A stretch of 54,482 nt of DNA from Amphiplicatus sp046296195 (GCA_046296195.1 JBKBLR010000016.1:1-54482); one strand, 5' to 3'; shown: positions 17,548 through 26,346, counted from the stretch's first letter. Notes: generated from the letters alone by a model not told the origin. Program-made: numbers and translations.

Positions 17548-18753
17548 CTACGCGATCACGCCGAGCGAGCGTCCGGCGCGGATGAAAGCGGCGATCGCCC
17601 GATCGACCTGCTCATCGCCATGGCCGGCGCACATCTGGGTCCTGATCCGCGCCTGCCCGCGCGGAACGACGGGGAACGAGAAGCCGGTCACATAGACGCC
17701 TTCATCCATCAGCGCCGCGGCGAGGTCCTTGGCAAGGCGCGCGTCGCCGAGCATTACGGGGATGATCGGATGCTCGCCCGGAAGCAGCGTGAAGCCTGCT
17801 TTCGCCATGCCGTCGCGGAACCGCGCGGCGTTGCGGAAGAGTTGAGCGCGCAGGTCGTCGCCGCTTTTGACGATCTCGAGCGTCTTCAATGTCGCGCCGA
17901 GGAGCGCCGGCGTCAGCGCGTTGGAGAACAGGTAGGGGCGGGCGCGATTTCGCAGAAGGTGAACGACAGTCGCCTTGGCGCAGATATAGCCGCCCATGCC
18001 GCCGCCGAGCGCCTTGCCCAGCGTTCCGGTCAATATGTCTATTCGACCCTCGACGCCGCAATGGGCCGGCGTGCCGCGTCCTTGCGGCCCCATGAAGCCG
18101 GTCGCATGGCAATCATCGACCATGACGAGCGCGCCATGCTTGTCCGCGAGGTCACAAATCTGCGGCAACTTCGCGATATAGCCGTCCATCGAGAAAACGC
18201 CGTCCGTCACGATCAGCTTCGTGCGCGCGCCGTCGGCGGCGGCCCGGCGCAGCTGCGTGTCGAGGTCATCCATGTCGGAATTCGCAAAACGATAGCGTTT
18301 CGCCTTCGACAGGCGAACGCCGTCGATGATCGATGCATGGTTCAGCGAGTCGGAAATAATGGCGTCGTCCGCCTCGAGCAGCGGCTCGAAGACGCCGCCA
18401 TTGGCGTCGAAGCAGGCGGCGAAGAGGATCGAATCCTCATAGCCGAGATAGGAAGCGATTTCCCGTTCGACGCGGCGATGCAGATCCGTCGTTCCGCAGA
18501 TGAAACGCACGGACGCCATGCCGAAGCCGTGGCTTTCCATGGTCTCCTGCGCGGCCTTCACGATCTCGGCGTTATCCGCGAGGCCAAGGTAGTTATTGGC
18601 GCAGAAATTGAGGACGCGGACGCGCCTGCCTTTGTGCAGCGCCTCGATCTCCGGTCCTTGCGGCGAGAGGATCTCCCGCTCGATCTTCTCAAGGCCCTGA
18701 TCGCGGATCGATGCGATCGTTTCGTCAATGCGCGCGTAAAACCCGGCGTCCAT
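17548..18753 (-). CDS. kbl: Glycine C-acetyltransferase (2-amino-3-ketobutyrate CoA ligase)
   Basis: A 401-residue PLP enzyme of the alpha-oxoamine synthase family. The FCANNYLGLADN start, HASIIDGVRLSKA segment, and the PLP lysine K247 in LTGTLGKALGGGMGGY are those of Kbl. The enzyme cleaves 2-amino-3-oxobutyrate with CoA to glycine and acetyl-CoA, the second step of threonine degradation. Its usual partner tdh (threonine dehydrogenase) is not in the window. The ATG at 18753 gives the normal length; an in-frame extension upstream lacks homology. It is divergent from the amidase gene across 120 bp. Confidence 0.95.
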   Translation of the reverse strand: MDAGFYARIDETIASIRDQGLEKIEREILSPQGPEIEALHKGRRVRVLNFCANNYLGLADNAEIVKAAQETMESHGFGMASVRFICGTTDLHRRVEREIASYLGYEDSILFAACFDANGGVFEPLLEADDAIISDSLNHASIIDGVRLSKAKRYRFANSDMDDLDTQLRRAAADGARTKLIVTDGVFSMDGYIAKLPQICDLADKHGALVMVDDCHATGFMGPQGRGTPAHCGVEGRIDILTGTLGKALGGGMGGYICAKATVVHLLRNRARPYLFSNALTPALLGATLKTLEIVKSGDDLRAQLFRNAARFRDGMAKAGFTLLPGEHPIIPVMLGDARLAKDLAAALMDEGVYVTGFSFPVVPRGQARIRTQMCAGHGDEQVDRAIAAFIRAGRSLGVIA

Positions 18754-18873
18754 GGGAATGCCTCCCTGCTGATATCGCCTTTTAGGGGCGGGGCGAGGGC
18801 GGTCAACCGGACGCTTGCCAAGCGACGCGCGGCTCAGCAAGCTTCGAACGTTGGTTACATGAGGGGGGAGAGC

Positions 18874-20613
18874 ATGACATCATCACGCCGCGACCTATTG
18901 AAATCGGCCGTGGCCGGCGGCGCCCTCGCCGGCGTCGGGGGGTTGGGCGCTTGCGCCAGAAACGTCCCTGCCGCGCCGGCGACGCAGACCGCCGGCGTCG
19001 CGCTGACCGAAAAGATTGTCGCGGCGGCCGAGAAAGTCGCTGGTCTGAATTACACCGCGTCTGAGCGGGCGATGATGCTTGAGGAGCTTCAAGGCTCTCT
19101 CGAGACGCTCGGAAAAATCAGAAGCATCACCTTTCAGAATGACGAAGCGCCAGCGCTCCTCTTCGACCCGCGGCTGCCGCGCCGTCCGGTGCGCTCGCAG
19201 AAGAACCTTCTTTCGCTGGCAGACGGCAGCCTCGCGCCGCCGCCGGCGGACGAGGCGGACATCGCCTTTGCATCCATCGCGCAGCTTGGCCTCTGGATCC
19301 GCGCCGGACATCTCAGTTCCGCCGCCCTGACCGAAATCTATCTCCAGCGAATCGAGAAGCACGACCGGGCGCTCTCGGCGTTCATTACGGTCACGGCGGA
19401 CCTCGCCCGCGCGCAGGCGGCGGCGGCGGACAAGGATCTCGCAAGCGGCAAGGATCGCGGCGCGTTGCATGGCATTCCCTATGCGCTCAAGGATATCGCC
19501 GACACGGCGGGCGTTGCGACGACCTGGGGCGCTGAACCCTATCGCGAGCGCATCCCGACGAATGACGCCGAGGTCGTGCGAAAGCTCAAGAACGCCGGCG
19601 CCGTGCTGCTTGGAAAAACGGCGGTCGGCGCCATTGCCTATGGCGACCGGTGGTTCGCAGGGACGACGAAAAATCCCTGGAACCCGCTTGAAGGCTCGAG
19701 CGGATCGAGCGCCGGGTCTGCGTCCGCGGTCGCCGCCGGCCTTTGCGGGTTCGCCATCGGCACCGAGACGCTCGGCTCGATCATTTCCCCGTCGGAGCGC
19801 TGCGGAACAGCCGGGCTGCGCCCGACCTTCGGGCGGGTGTCGCGGGCCGGGTTCATGGCATTGTGCTGGTCGCTCGACAAGATCGGCCCGCTCTGCCGCT
19901 TCTCGGAAGACACGGCGATCGTGCTGTCGGTGTTGAACGGGTACGACGCTGACGACCCCTCGACTGCGCGATACGGCTTTTCCTATGACGGCAAGATGGA
20001 CCTTCAGTCGATCTCCGTCGGGTATGTTCCTGAATGGTTCGAGAAAGGCGATCAAGTCGATCGCGCGGCGCTCGATGCACTGAAGGGGCTCGGGGTCAGC
20101 CTGAAGGAAGTCGCATGGCCGACGACCGATTTTTCGCCGCTCATGAAGATCGTCCTCATTGAGGCGGCCGCGGCGTTCTCCGACCTTACGTTCTCCAATC
20201 GCGACGACGAGCTCTCATGGCAGGACAAGGAAGCCTGGCCGAACAGCTGGCGGGCGGCGCGGCTCTTTCCGGCGGCGGATTATGTCCAGATCGACAGGCT
20301 GCGCCGGCGGGCGATGCAGGCGATGGCTGACACCTTCGCCGGTTTTGATGCGGTCATCGGGCAAAGCTTCGCCGCCGACGCGCTTCTCGTCACGAATGCG
20401 ACCGGACATCCCCAGCTCGCCTTGCGCGCCGGTTTCGCCCAGACGCGCGCCCGGAACCTGTTCGACACGCCTGCGACGGAGGGCGAGGTCTATCGAACGC
20501 CGCGGAGCGTGAGCCTGTGGGCTAATCTGTTCGATGAGGGCAAGATCATCGCGCTCGGCCGCGCGCTGGAAGAGACGCTCGGCGCCGTTCACGAGCGGCC
20601 CCAGGGATTTTAG
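18874..20613 (+). CDS. Tat-exported lipoprotein amidase (amidase signature family)
   Basis: A 579-residue protein. The N-terminus has a twin-arginine motif (SSRRDLLK), a hydrophobic stretch, and a lipobox LGAC with C27, so it should be folded in the cytoplasm and exported as a lipoprotein. The amidase signature triad is K206 (YALKDIAD), cis-Ser S282 (GSSAGSASAVAAG) and nucleophile S302 (GTETLGSIISPSERCG). Substrate is unknown; amidase-signature enzymes hydrolyse diverse amides. The ATG at 18874 follows a GGGGGGAG ribosome site; another in-frame ATG at 18859 is possible. Convergent with puuB, with stops overlapping by 4 bp. Confidence 0.9.
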   Translation: MTSSRRDLLKSAVAGGALAGVGGLGACARNVPAAPATQTAGVALTEKIVAAAEKVAGLNYTASERAMMLEELQGSLETLGKIRSITFQNDEAPALLFDPRLPRRPVRSQKNLLSLADGSLAPPPADEADIAFASIAQLGLWIRAGHLSSAALTEIYLQRIEKHDRALSAFITVTADLARAQAAAADKDLASGKDRGALHGIPYALKDIADTAGVATTWGAEPYRERIPTNDAEVVRKLKNAGAVLLGKTAVGAIAYGDRWFAGTTKNPWNPLEGSSGSSAGSASAVAAGLCGFAIGTETLGSIISPSERCGTAGLRPTFGRVSRAGFMALCWSLDKIGPLCRFSEDTAIVLSVLNGYDADDPSTARYGFSYDGKMDLQSISVGYVPEWFEKGDQVDRAALDALKGLGVSLKEVAWPTTDFSPLMKIVLIEAAAAFSDLTFSNRDDELSWQDKEAWPNSWRAARLFPAADYVQIDRLRRRAMQAMADTFAGFDAVIGQSFAADALLVTNATGHPQLALRAGFAQTRARNLFDTPATEGEVYRTPRSVSLWANLFDEGKIIALGRALEETLGAVHERPQGF

Positions 20614-21890
20614 ACGCCGAGCGCGTCCTTGATCCGGAACCATGTCATGCCGAGCGCGAGCATCGGGTTGCCGATGATGTCCGCGGCGGGGATGCGGAAA
20701 TGCGTGACGTCCTCAAAGAGCGTCATGTCCTTTTTCTCGCGCAGCGCGATCGCATCGGCGAGGATTTCGGCGGCGATGTGGCTGCAATTGACGCCGTGGC
20801 CTGAATAGCCCTGCGCGTAGAAGAATTCGGGCGAGATCTCGCCGATAAGCGGCACGCGGTTGAGGGGAATGCCGATCGTGCCGGTCCAGGCGAAATCTAT
20901 GGCGACGTCCGCAAGGCCGGGAAACACGCGCAGCAGGCGGGGACGCAGCGCCGCCGCGATGTCCGATGCGACGCGATTTGAATAGGTGCAGCGGCCGCCG
21001 AAGAGCAGTCGATCATCCCGCGTGCGGCGGAAATAATCGAGAACCCAGTTGGCGTCGGCGACGGCGAGATTTTCAGGGATCAGCGCTTTCGCCTGATCGG
21101 GCCCCAGCGGGGCCGTCGCCATCATGAAAGTCTGCGCCGGCAGCATGTAGCCGCCGAGCCTGTCCTGCGCCAGCCGGTGATAGGCGTTGCCGGCGAGGAT
21201 GACGGATTTCGCTTTCACCATTCCCGCGGCGGTGCGGACGATGTGCGTCGACCCCTCGACGATCTCGACGACAGGCGAGTTTTCAAAGATCCGGACGCCG
21301 AGGCCTTCAGCGGCGGCGGCTTCGCCTAGGACGAGGTTCAACGGATGGCAGTGGGCGGCGCGGCGGTCGACGAGGCCGCCGACATAGACATCGGTCGCGA
21401 CATGACGACGGAGCTCATCGCGCTCGACGATCAACATGCGGCTGTCGTCGGCGCCACTCGTCGCCTCATCCAGTTCGGACTTCAGGGCGTCGAACTGGCG
21501 TTTGTTGTTGGCGACCGTCATCGCGCCGCGAACATAATCGCAGTCGATGCCGTAGCGTTCGATGTTCCGCTCGATGATTTCGTTGCCTGCATATCGGGTG
21601 CGGCGCAGGAACGCGGCGCCGCTTTCGCCGAGCTGTTTTGCGAATTCGCCCTCGCCAGACCAGCCGGGCAGCACCTGGCCGCCATTCCGGCCGGAGGCGC
21701 CCCAGCCGATACGCCTGGCTTCAAGGAGGATGACCGAGCGCCCGCGCTCGGCGAGCGTCAGCGCCGCGGCGACGCCAGTGAACCCGCCGCCAATGACGCA
21801 AGTCTCCGCTTCGGCGGCGCCCGTCAGGGCGGGCCTTGCGGGCGCTGCATGCGCGGTCGCCGCGTACCAGGTGGCCGCATGGGTTGTCAT
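20610..21890 (-). CDS. puuB: FAD-dependent gamma-glutamylputrescine oxidase-like protein
   Basis: A 426-residue DAO-type flavoprotein. The dinucleotide-binding motif CVIGGGFTGVAAALTLAERG is near residue 31, and RRIGWGASGRNGGQVLPG is the conserved PuuB/OrdL segment. The C-terminus has the GYSGHGVNCSHIAAEILADA motif. In the Puu route this enzyme oxidises gamma-glutamylputrescine to gamma-glutamyl-aminobutyraldehyde, releasing H2O2 and ammonia. It begins 2 bases after the stop of the upstream glutamine-synthetase-like gene, so it belongs to the same operon. Substrate (putrescine versus longer polyamines) cannot be set from sequence. Confidence 0.88.
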   Translation of the reverse strand: MTTHAATWYAATAHAAPARPALTGAAEAETCVIGGGFTGVAAALTLAERGRSVILLEARRIGWGASGRNGGQVLPGWSGEGEFAKQLGESGAAFLRRTRYAGNEIIERNIERYGIDCDYVRGAMTVANNKRQFDALKSELDEATSGADDSRMLIVERDELRRHVATDVYVGGLVDRRAAHCHPLNLVLGEAAAAEGLGVRIFENSPVVEIVEGSTHIVRTAAGMVKAKSVILAGNAYHRLAQDRLGGYMLPAQTFMMATAPLGPDQAKALIPENLAVADANWVLDYFRRTRDDRLLFGGRCTYSNRVASDIAAALRPRLLRVFPGLADVAIDFAWTGTIGIPLNRVPLIGEISPEFFYAQGYSGHGVNCSHIAAEILADAIALREKKDMTLFEDVTHFRIPAADIIGNPMLALGMTWFRIKDALGV

Positions 21891-21892
21891 CG

Positions 21893-23239
21893 TCAGAACG
21901 TAAAAAGGTAGCTGTCGTACTCAAAATCCGTGACGCGGCGGTCGGCGGCGCGCATCTCCTGCCGCTTCAGCGCCGCATAGACCTGATGGAACAGGGGGCC
22001 GAAAGCGGGCCGCAGCGCGCCGCCGCCCTCAAACGCCGTCAGCGCGGCGCGCCATCCGATATCGAGGCGCGGCGCGTCAGACGCATAAGCGTTGCCCTTC
22101 AAGGCCGGCGGCGGCGTCATCCGCTGCTCGATCCCGTGGAGCGCGCCGGAGAGGATCGCGGCGAGGACGAGATAGGGATTGGCGTCGGCCCCGGCGACGC
22201 GGTGCTCAAAGCGCGTATTGGCGCCGGCGTCCGCGGGAATGCGGATGGACGCGGTGCGGTTCTCGCGCCCCCATTCAGCGCGCGTCGGGGCGTGCGAGGA
22301 TTCCTGAAAGCGCCGCCACGAGTTCAAATGCGGCGCGAAAAGGATCATTCCCTGCTGCATCGTGTCGATAAGGCCGGCGATCGCCTGATTGAGCATCCGC
22401 TCGTTCTCGAACGCGTTCTTGCCGCCTTTGTCGAGAAAGCTCACATGCGCATGCATGCCGCTGCCCGGAAGCTCGCCGAAGGGCTTGGCCATGAAGGACG
22501 CGGCCAATCCGTGCCGGGCGGCGACGCCGCGGATCGCGCGTTTCAGCCAGACGGCCTGGTCCGCGGCGGCGACGATGTCGGGCTGGTGTTCCAGATTGAC
22601 CTCGAACTGGCTCGGACCCGCTTCGATGACGGCGGCGTCGAGCGGCAGGCCCTGCGCGTCGCAGGCGGCGTAGAGGTCGCCGAGAAAGGCGGCGTAAGCG
22701 TCGAGCTCGGCCATGGCGTAGACGCGCCCGTCGCGCACGCGCTTGCCGTTGGCGCCGAGCGGCGGCAGCGGACGGCCGAGCTCGTCGAAGTCCCGCGTCA
22801 GAAGATAGAATTCGAGTTCGAGCGCTGCGACCGGCGTGAAGCCGAGGGCGCGCGCGCGCGCATCGGCGTTGATGAGAATCCGCCGGGGATCGGCGCCGAA
22901 GGGATCGCCGTTCGCTTCGGCCATCATCACCTGCGCTTGCGATGTCGGAATCGCGGCCCAAGGCGCCGGTTTAATTCCCGGGGGCAGAAGCCGGCAAAGC
23001 CCGTCGCTGTCGCCCGTGTCGACGACAAGGCCGTTGTCGAAAACGTCATTGCCCCAGATGTCGACGCCGATCAGCGAGCGTGGAAAACGCAAGGCGGATT
23101 TCTCGATCTTGGCGGCGTCCTTGGCGGGCAGGCGCTTGCCGCGCTCGACGCCGTTGAGGTCGATGAGGAAAACGTCAATGAATTCCGCCCCGGCGGTCGG
23201 AGCAGGCCGCGACGCCGCTTCCTTCTTATTCTTCGCCAT
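21893..23239 (-). CDS. Glutamine synthetase-like gamma-glutamylpolyamine synthetase (second copy)
   Basis: A 448-residue GlnA-fold ligase. Active-site landmarks include the metal-binding ALELEFYLL, the QFEVNLEHQPD strand, the ATP-site GSGMHAHVSF and the ENRTASIRIPAD motif. It lacks the adenylylation loop region of true GlnA, and its start (FIDVFLIDLNGVERGKRLP) matches PuuA/Pau ligases, which join glutamate to a polyamine using ATP. Context (aminotransferase, PuuB) supports that over glutamine synthesis. It differs substantially from the other copy at 24623-25972, so they probably use different amines, which is inference. Confidence 0.87.
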   Translation of the reverse strand: MAKNKKEAASRPAPTAGAEFIDVFLIDLNGVERGKRLPAKDAAKIEKSALRFPRSLIGVDIWGNDVFDNGLVVDTGDSDGLCRLLPPGIKPAPWAAIPTSQAQVMMAEANGDPFGADPRRILINADARARALGFTPVAALELEFYLLTRDFDELGRPLPPLGANGKRVRDGRVYAMAELDAYAAFLGDLYAACDAQGLPLDAAVIEAGPSQFEVNLEHQPDIVAAADQAVWLKRAIRGVAARHGLAASFMAKPFGELPGSGMHAHVSFLDKGGKNAFENERMLNQAIAGLIDTMQQGMILFAPHLNSWRRFQESSHAPTRAEWGRENRTASIRIPADAGANTRFEHRVAGADANPYLVLAAILSGALHGIEQRMTPPPALKGNAYASDAPRLDIGWRAALTAFEGGGALRPAFGPLFHQVYAALKRQEMRAADRRVTDFEYDSYLFTF

Positions 23240-23248
23240 GATTGTCCG

Positions 23249-24619
23249 TCAGTTGAGATCGCGCCAGGTGAGATCGAGCGCCCGCCTGACGCGGGCGAAC
23301 ATCTCGTCGATTTCGTCGTCGCTGACGACCAAGGGCGGGCAGAGGAACATCGTTTCGCCGACGGCGCGCATGACGACGCCGGAGGCGAAACAATGGCCGC
23401 GGCATTTGAGGCCGGTCGCGCCGGATGCTGACCAGCGCTCGCGCGTTTGCTTGTTCTTGACGAGCTCGACGGCGCCGAGGAGCCCGACGCCGCGGGTTTC
23501 ACCGACAAGCGGATGATCCTGAAGCGCCGCCAGTCCCGCCTGGAATCTCGCCGCCGCCGCCTTCCCCCGCGCGCCGACGAGCTCGAGGCGCTCGATGAGC
23601 TCAAGGTTCTTCAGCGCAACGGCCGCCGCCACGGGATGGCCCGAATAGGTAAAGCCGTGCGCCATCTCGGTGTCGGCGTCGATGATCGGCTGCGCGACAC
23701 GATCCGACAGCGCCACGGCGGAGATCGGCTGGTATCCGCTCGACATGCCCTTCGCCATCGTCATGATGTCAGGCGTGACGCCATAGGTCTGGCAGCCGAA
23801 CCAAGCGCCTGTCCGGCCGAAGCCGCAGATCACTTCATCGGACCAGAAAAGGATGTCGTGGCGCCGGCAGATGCGTTCAATCTCCTGCCAGTAGCCGGCG
23901 GGTGGCGTCATCAGGCCGCCGGCGCCCATCACCGGCTCGCCGACGAAGGCGGCGACATTCTCAGGCCCGAGCTCGAGGATCTTGTCTTCGACAGCCTTTG
24001 CGCAGCGGCGCGCGAAGGCCTCTTCGCTCTCGCCCGGCTCTCCGTATTGATAAAAGCACGGCGTCGGCGCGACATGGTGAAAGCGGGGCAGGGGAAGGTC
24101 GAAGATGCCCTGCATGAAGGGCAGGCCGGAGAGGCTAGCGCCGATCGCCGTCGAGCCGTGATAGGCGCGATTGCGCGAGATGATCGCTTTCTTCTTCGGC
24201 TTTCCCCTGAGGTTCCAGTAATACCAGACGAGTTTCGCCGCGCTGTCGACGGCTTCGGAGCCCGAGCAGGCGAACATGATCTGGTTGAGATCGCCAGGCG
24301 TCTTCGCTGCGACGGCGGCGGCGAGCTCGGCGGCGGCCGGCGTCGTCGTCTGGAAGAAATGATTGTAGTAGGAGAGGGTCTCGATCGCCTCGCGCGCCGT
24401 CTCAGCGAGTTCGGCGTTTCCATAGCCGACCTGCACGCACCAGAGGCCTGCCATGCCGTCGATGATCTCGTTCCCGTCGGCGTCGTAGATATAAACGCCT
24501 TTAGCGCGGGTGATGACGCGAGGGCCCGCCTCCCGCAGTTCATGGTGGGTCGTGAACGGGTGGAGATGGTGGGCGCTGTCAAGCGCCTGCATGTGGCGCG
24601 TCAGATTGCTTGCCGGCAT
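23249..24619 (-). CDS. Class III PLP aminotransferase, polyamine:pyruvate type (SpuC-like)
   Basis: A 456-residue omega-aminotransferase. The catalytic PLP lysine is K290 in MTMAKGMSSGYQP and the cofactor-N aspartate is D261 in WSDEVICGFGRTG. The IDGMAGLWCVQVGYG and SYYNHFFQTTTP segments match SpuC-type putrescine/cadaverine:pyruvate aminotransferases. It would convert a terminal amine to an aldehyde with pyruvate as acceptor. It starts 3 bp downstream of the first GS-like gene and ends 9 bp before the second, so it is embedded in the polyamine operon. A beta-alanine or GABA substrate is an alternative. Confidence 0.87.
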   Translation of the reverse strand: MPASNLTRHMQALDSAHHLHPFTTHHELREAGPRVITRAKGVYIYDADGNEIIDGMAGLWCVQVGYGNAELAETAREAIETLSYYNHFFQTTTPAAAELAAAVAAKTPGDLNQIMFACSGSEAVDSAAKLVWYYWNLRGKPKKKAIISRNRAYHGSTAIGASLSGLPFMQGIFDLPLPRFHHVAPTPCFYQYGEPGESEEAFARRCAKAVEDKILELGPENVAAFVGEPVMGAGGLMTPPAGYWQEIERICRRHDILFWSDEVICGFGRTGAWFGCQTYGVTPDIMTMAKGMSSGYQPISAVALSDRVAQPIIDADTEMAHGFTYSGHPVAAAVALKNLELIERLELVGARGKAAAARFQAGLAALQDHPLVGETRGVGLLGAVELVKNKQTRERWSASGATGLKCRGHCFASGVVMRAVGETMFLCPPLVVSDDEIDEMFARVRRALDLTWRDLN

Positions 24620-24622
24620 CGG

Positions 24623-25972
24623 TCACACATTGGTCATGAGGAAGCGGACGTCCCAGGGGCTGAGGACGCTCGAGCGGTGTTCATACTCTGCGCGTTTGAT
24701 CGCCGCAAAGGTCTCGACGAAGCTTTCGCCGAGCGCGTTTCGGAGACCCTTGGAGCGGACGAAATTCTCGACGCTGTCGGTGAGCGATTTCGGCAGCGGA
24801 CGCTCGCGGTCCTGATAGCCCTCGCCGACATATTCGCTTCTGGGCTCGATCCGCTCCATCATGCCGAGATAGCCGCAGACGAGCGAAGCGGCGACGCCGA
24901 GATAGGGGTTGATGTCGGCCCCGGGAATCCGGTTCTCGACCCGGCGCGCATCGGCGCTCGCGGCGGGAACGCGCAAGCCGACGGTCCTGTTCTCCCGGCT
25001 CCAATGGGTGTTGGTGGGCGCGCTCATATAGGCTTCGAAGCGGTTGAAGGAATTCGTATAGGGCGCGAGCAGCGGCATCGCCGCCGGCAGATAGGCCTGA
25101 AGCCCGCCGATGTACCACCGGAACAGATCGCTGTCAGAGCCGTCTTCGTTAGCGAAAATGTTGCGGCCGGTTTTCGCTTCGACGACGCTCTGATGGAGAT
25201 GGATCGACGAGCCGCTGCACGTCGCATAGGGCTTCGCCATGAAGGTGACGAACATGTCGTGCCGGAGGGCCACCTGCCGCGCGAGCCTCTTGAAAAGAAA
25301 CATTTGGTCGGCGACGCGCATGGCGTCAGAGTGGCGGATGTTCACCTCGAACTGACAGGGACCGTCTTCATGGATCAGCGTGTCGAGATCGATGCGCATG
25401 ATCTCCGAGAATTGGTAGAGCTCTTCAAACAGCTTGTCGAATTCGTCGATGGCGTCGAGGCTGTAGACATGCTGGCCGAATTCGCGAAGGCCGGAGCGGC
25501 CGCTCGGCGCGCGCGGCTCCAGGATGACGTCGTTGAACTTCGCGATCATGTAGAACTCGATCTCGGGGCCGACGATCGGCGTCCATCCTTCGCGGGCGAA
25601 CAGGTCGATGACCCGCCGCAGCACGCCGCGGGGCGCAATGCCCGTCTGCGTTCCCTGGTCGGTGATGCTGTCGCAAATGACGGAGGCTGTCGGGTCGTTG
25701 TTCCAGGGGGCGAGGTGAATCGTCGACAGATCGGGCGCAAGAACGAGGTCGCGTTCCGTCGAAACGACATGCGGCGTGAACTGGATTTCTCCTTGCACGC
25801 TGATCGCATAAACCGTTTCCGGAATGCGCAGCGAATTGGTCTTCAGCCCGTTAAGAAAAAGGGCGGGCGTCATCGTTTTGCCGCGCGCCGCGCCGGTCAT
25901 GTCGGGCACGAGGCAGGCGACATCTGCGACGCGATGGCGCCGCAGCCATTCTTCAAGCTCATTCAAGTCCAT
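24623..25972 (-). CDS. Glutamine synthetase-like gamma-glutamylpolyamine synthetase (first copy)
   Basis: A 449-residue GlnA-fold ligase and first gene of the polyamine operon. Motifs include GPEIEFYM, CQFEVNIRHSDAMRVAD, GSSIHLHQS, NRTVGLRVP and RVENRIPGADINPYLG. Its start (DLNELEEWLRRHRVADVACL) matches the PuuA/SpuB/SpuI group that makes gamma-glutamylputrescine and related amides rather than glutamine. The ATG at 25972 is supported by length. A promoter-like element lies 156 bp upstream, with two large inverted repeats beyond it. Housekeeping GlnA would normally neighbour glnB, which is absent here. Confidence 0.88.
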   Translation of the reverse strand: MDLNELEEWLRRHRVADVACLVPDMTGAARGKTMTPALFLNGLKTNSLRIPETVYAISVQGEIQFTPHVVSTERDLVLAPDLSTIHLAPWNNDPTASVICDSITDQGTQTGIAPRGVLRRVIDLFAREGWTPIVGPEIEFYMIAKFNDVILEPRAPSGRSGLREFGQHVYSLDAIDEFDKLFEELYQFSEIMRIDLDTLIHEDGPCQFEVNIRHSDAMRVADQMFLFKRLARQVALRHDMFVTFMAKPYATCSGSSIHLHQSVVEAKTGRNIFANEDGSDSDLFRWYIGGLQAYLPAAMPLLAPYTNSFNRFEAYMSAPTNTHWSRENRTVGLRVPAASADARRVENRIPGADINPYLGVAASLVCGYLGMMERIEPRSEYVGEGYQDRERPLPKSLTDSVENFVRSKGLRNALGESFVETFAAIKRAEYEHRSSVLSPWDVRFLMTNV

Positions 25973-26127
25973 TGCTTCCGCCCCAGGCGACCGCCTTTTG
26001 GGCGCGCAAGGCCCAAAGCGACTCCGCCCGTTTGGTTGGTCCTCGCCGGAATGGCCCGCCGATCATGGCGGCCGGGGCAAATGTCAGCCGAGAAGGCTGC
26101 AATTCACACGCGCAGAAAGACTGAGCA

Positions 26128-26156
26128 AGGCTAGCCTGCCGCGCGAGGCCTGGCAA
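26128..26156 (-). promoter_or_regulatory. Likely promoter of the polyamine gamma-glutamylation operon
   Basis: On the minus strand: TTGCCA (26156-26151), a 17-base spacer, then TAGCCT (26133-26128). Transcription would start near 26121, giving a leader of about 150 bases to the ATG at 25972. The inverted repeat at 26179-26208 would then lie at about -60 to -88, a normal place for an activator or upstream operator. Confidence 0.45.
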
Positions 26157-26178
26157 GCGGGGACGCGGTCAATACGTG

Positions 26179-26208
26179 CTTTCAGTGATCGAATCCGATC
26201 ACTGAAAG
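26179..26208. repeat. Perfect 13-bp inverted repeat
   Basis: CTTTCAGTGATCG and its exact reverse complement CGATCACTGAAAG, separated by the 4 bases AATC. The symmetry continues outward with a one-base bulge (TG before, GCA after). No T-run follows in either direction, so a regulator binding site or an extragenic palindromic element is likelier than an intrinsic terminator. Confidence 0.85.
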
Positions 26209-26244
26209 GCATCCTCTCTTCGCTGCGGGCGCGCGGTCGACCTT

Positions 26245-26281
26245 GCCAAAGTGCGATGAGTGAAGGTCATCGCACCTTGGC
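26245..26281. repeat. Imperfect 37-bp inverted repeat
   Basis: Central arms GTGCGATGA (26251-26259) and TCATCGCAC (26267-26275) around a 7-base loop. After one mismatch on each side, GCCAA (26245-26249) pairs with TTGGC (26277-26281). It lies 66 bases past the end of the amidohydrolase gene. It could be a terminator stem without a U-tract or a regulator site. Its sequence differs from the first palindrome. Confidence 0.8.
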
Positions 26282-26346
26282 TTAACGCGTCATCCGGTTG
26301 ATTTTCCGGGCGATTGATCAGCCTACCCCATGGAGCGCCCGGCGCA

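Larger units (their letters stand above)
25973..26346. other. 374-bp intergenic regulatory region upstream of polyamine operon
   Basis: This is the only gap in the window over 300 bp. It separates the end of the amidohydrolase gene (26347) from the start of the polyamine operon (25972), both on the minus strand. It holds a promoter-like pair at 26128-26156, a perfect 13-bp inverted repeat at 26179-26208, and an imperfect 37-bp inverted repeat at 26245-26281. No plausible protein-coding frame or RNA gene was seen in it. Which repeats are operators and which terminate the upstream transcript cannot be decided by reading. Confidence 0.7.

Noticed and set aside
17620..18873. In-frame extension of the amidase upstream of 18874
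   Set aside because: It runs antisense to kbl, and the ribosome site and Tat signal both point to the ATG at 18874.
23447..26134. 895-codon plus-strand frame across the polyamine operon
   Set aside because: It is antisense to three genes with clear catalytic motifs. Its composition is typical of shadow translation.
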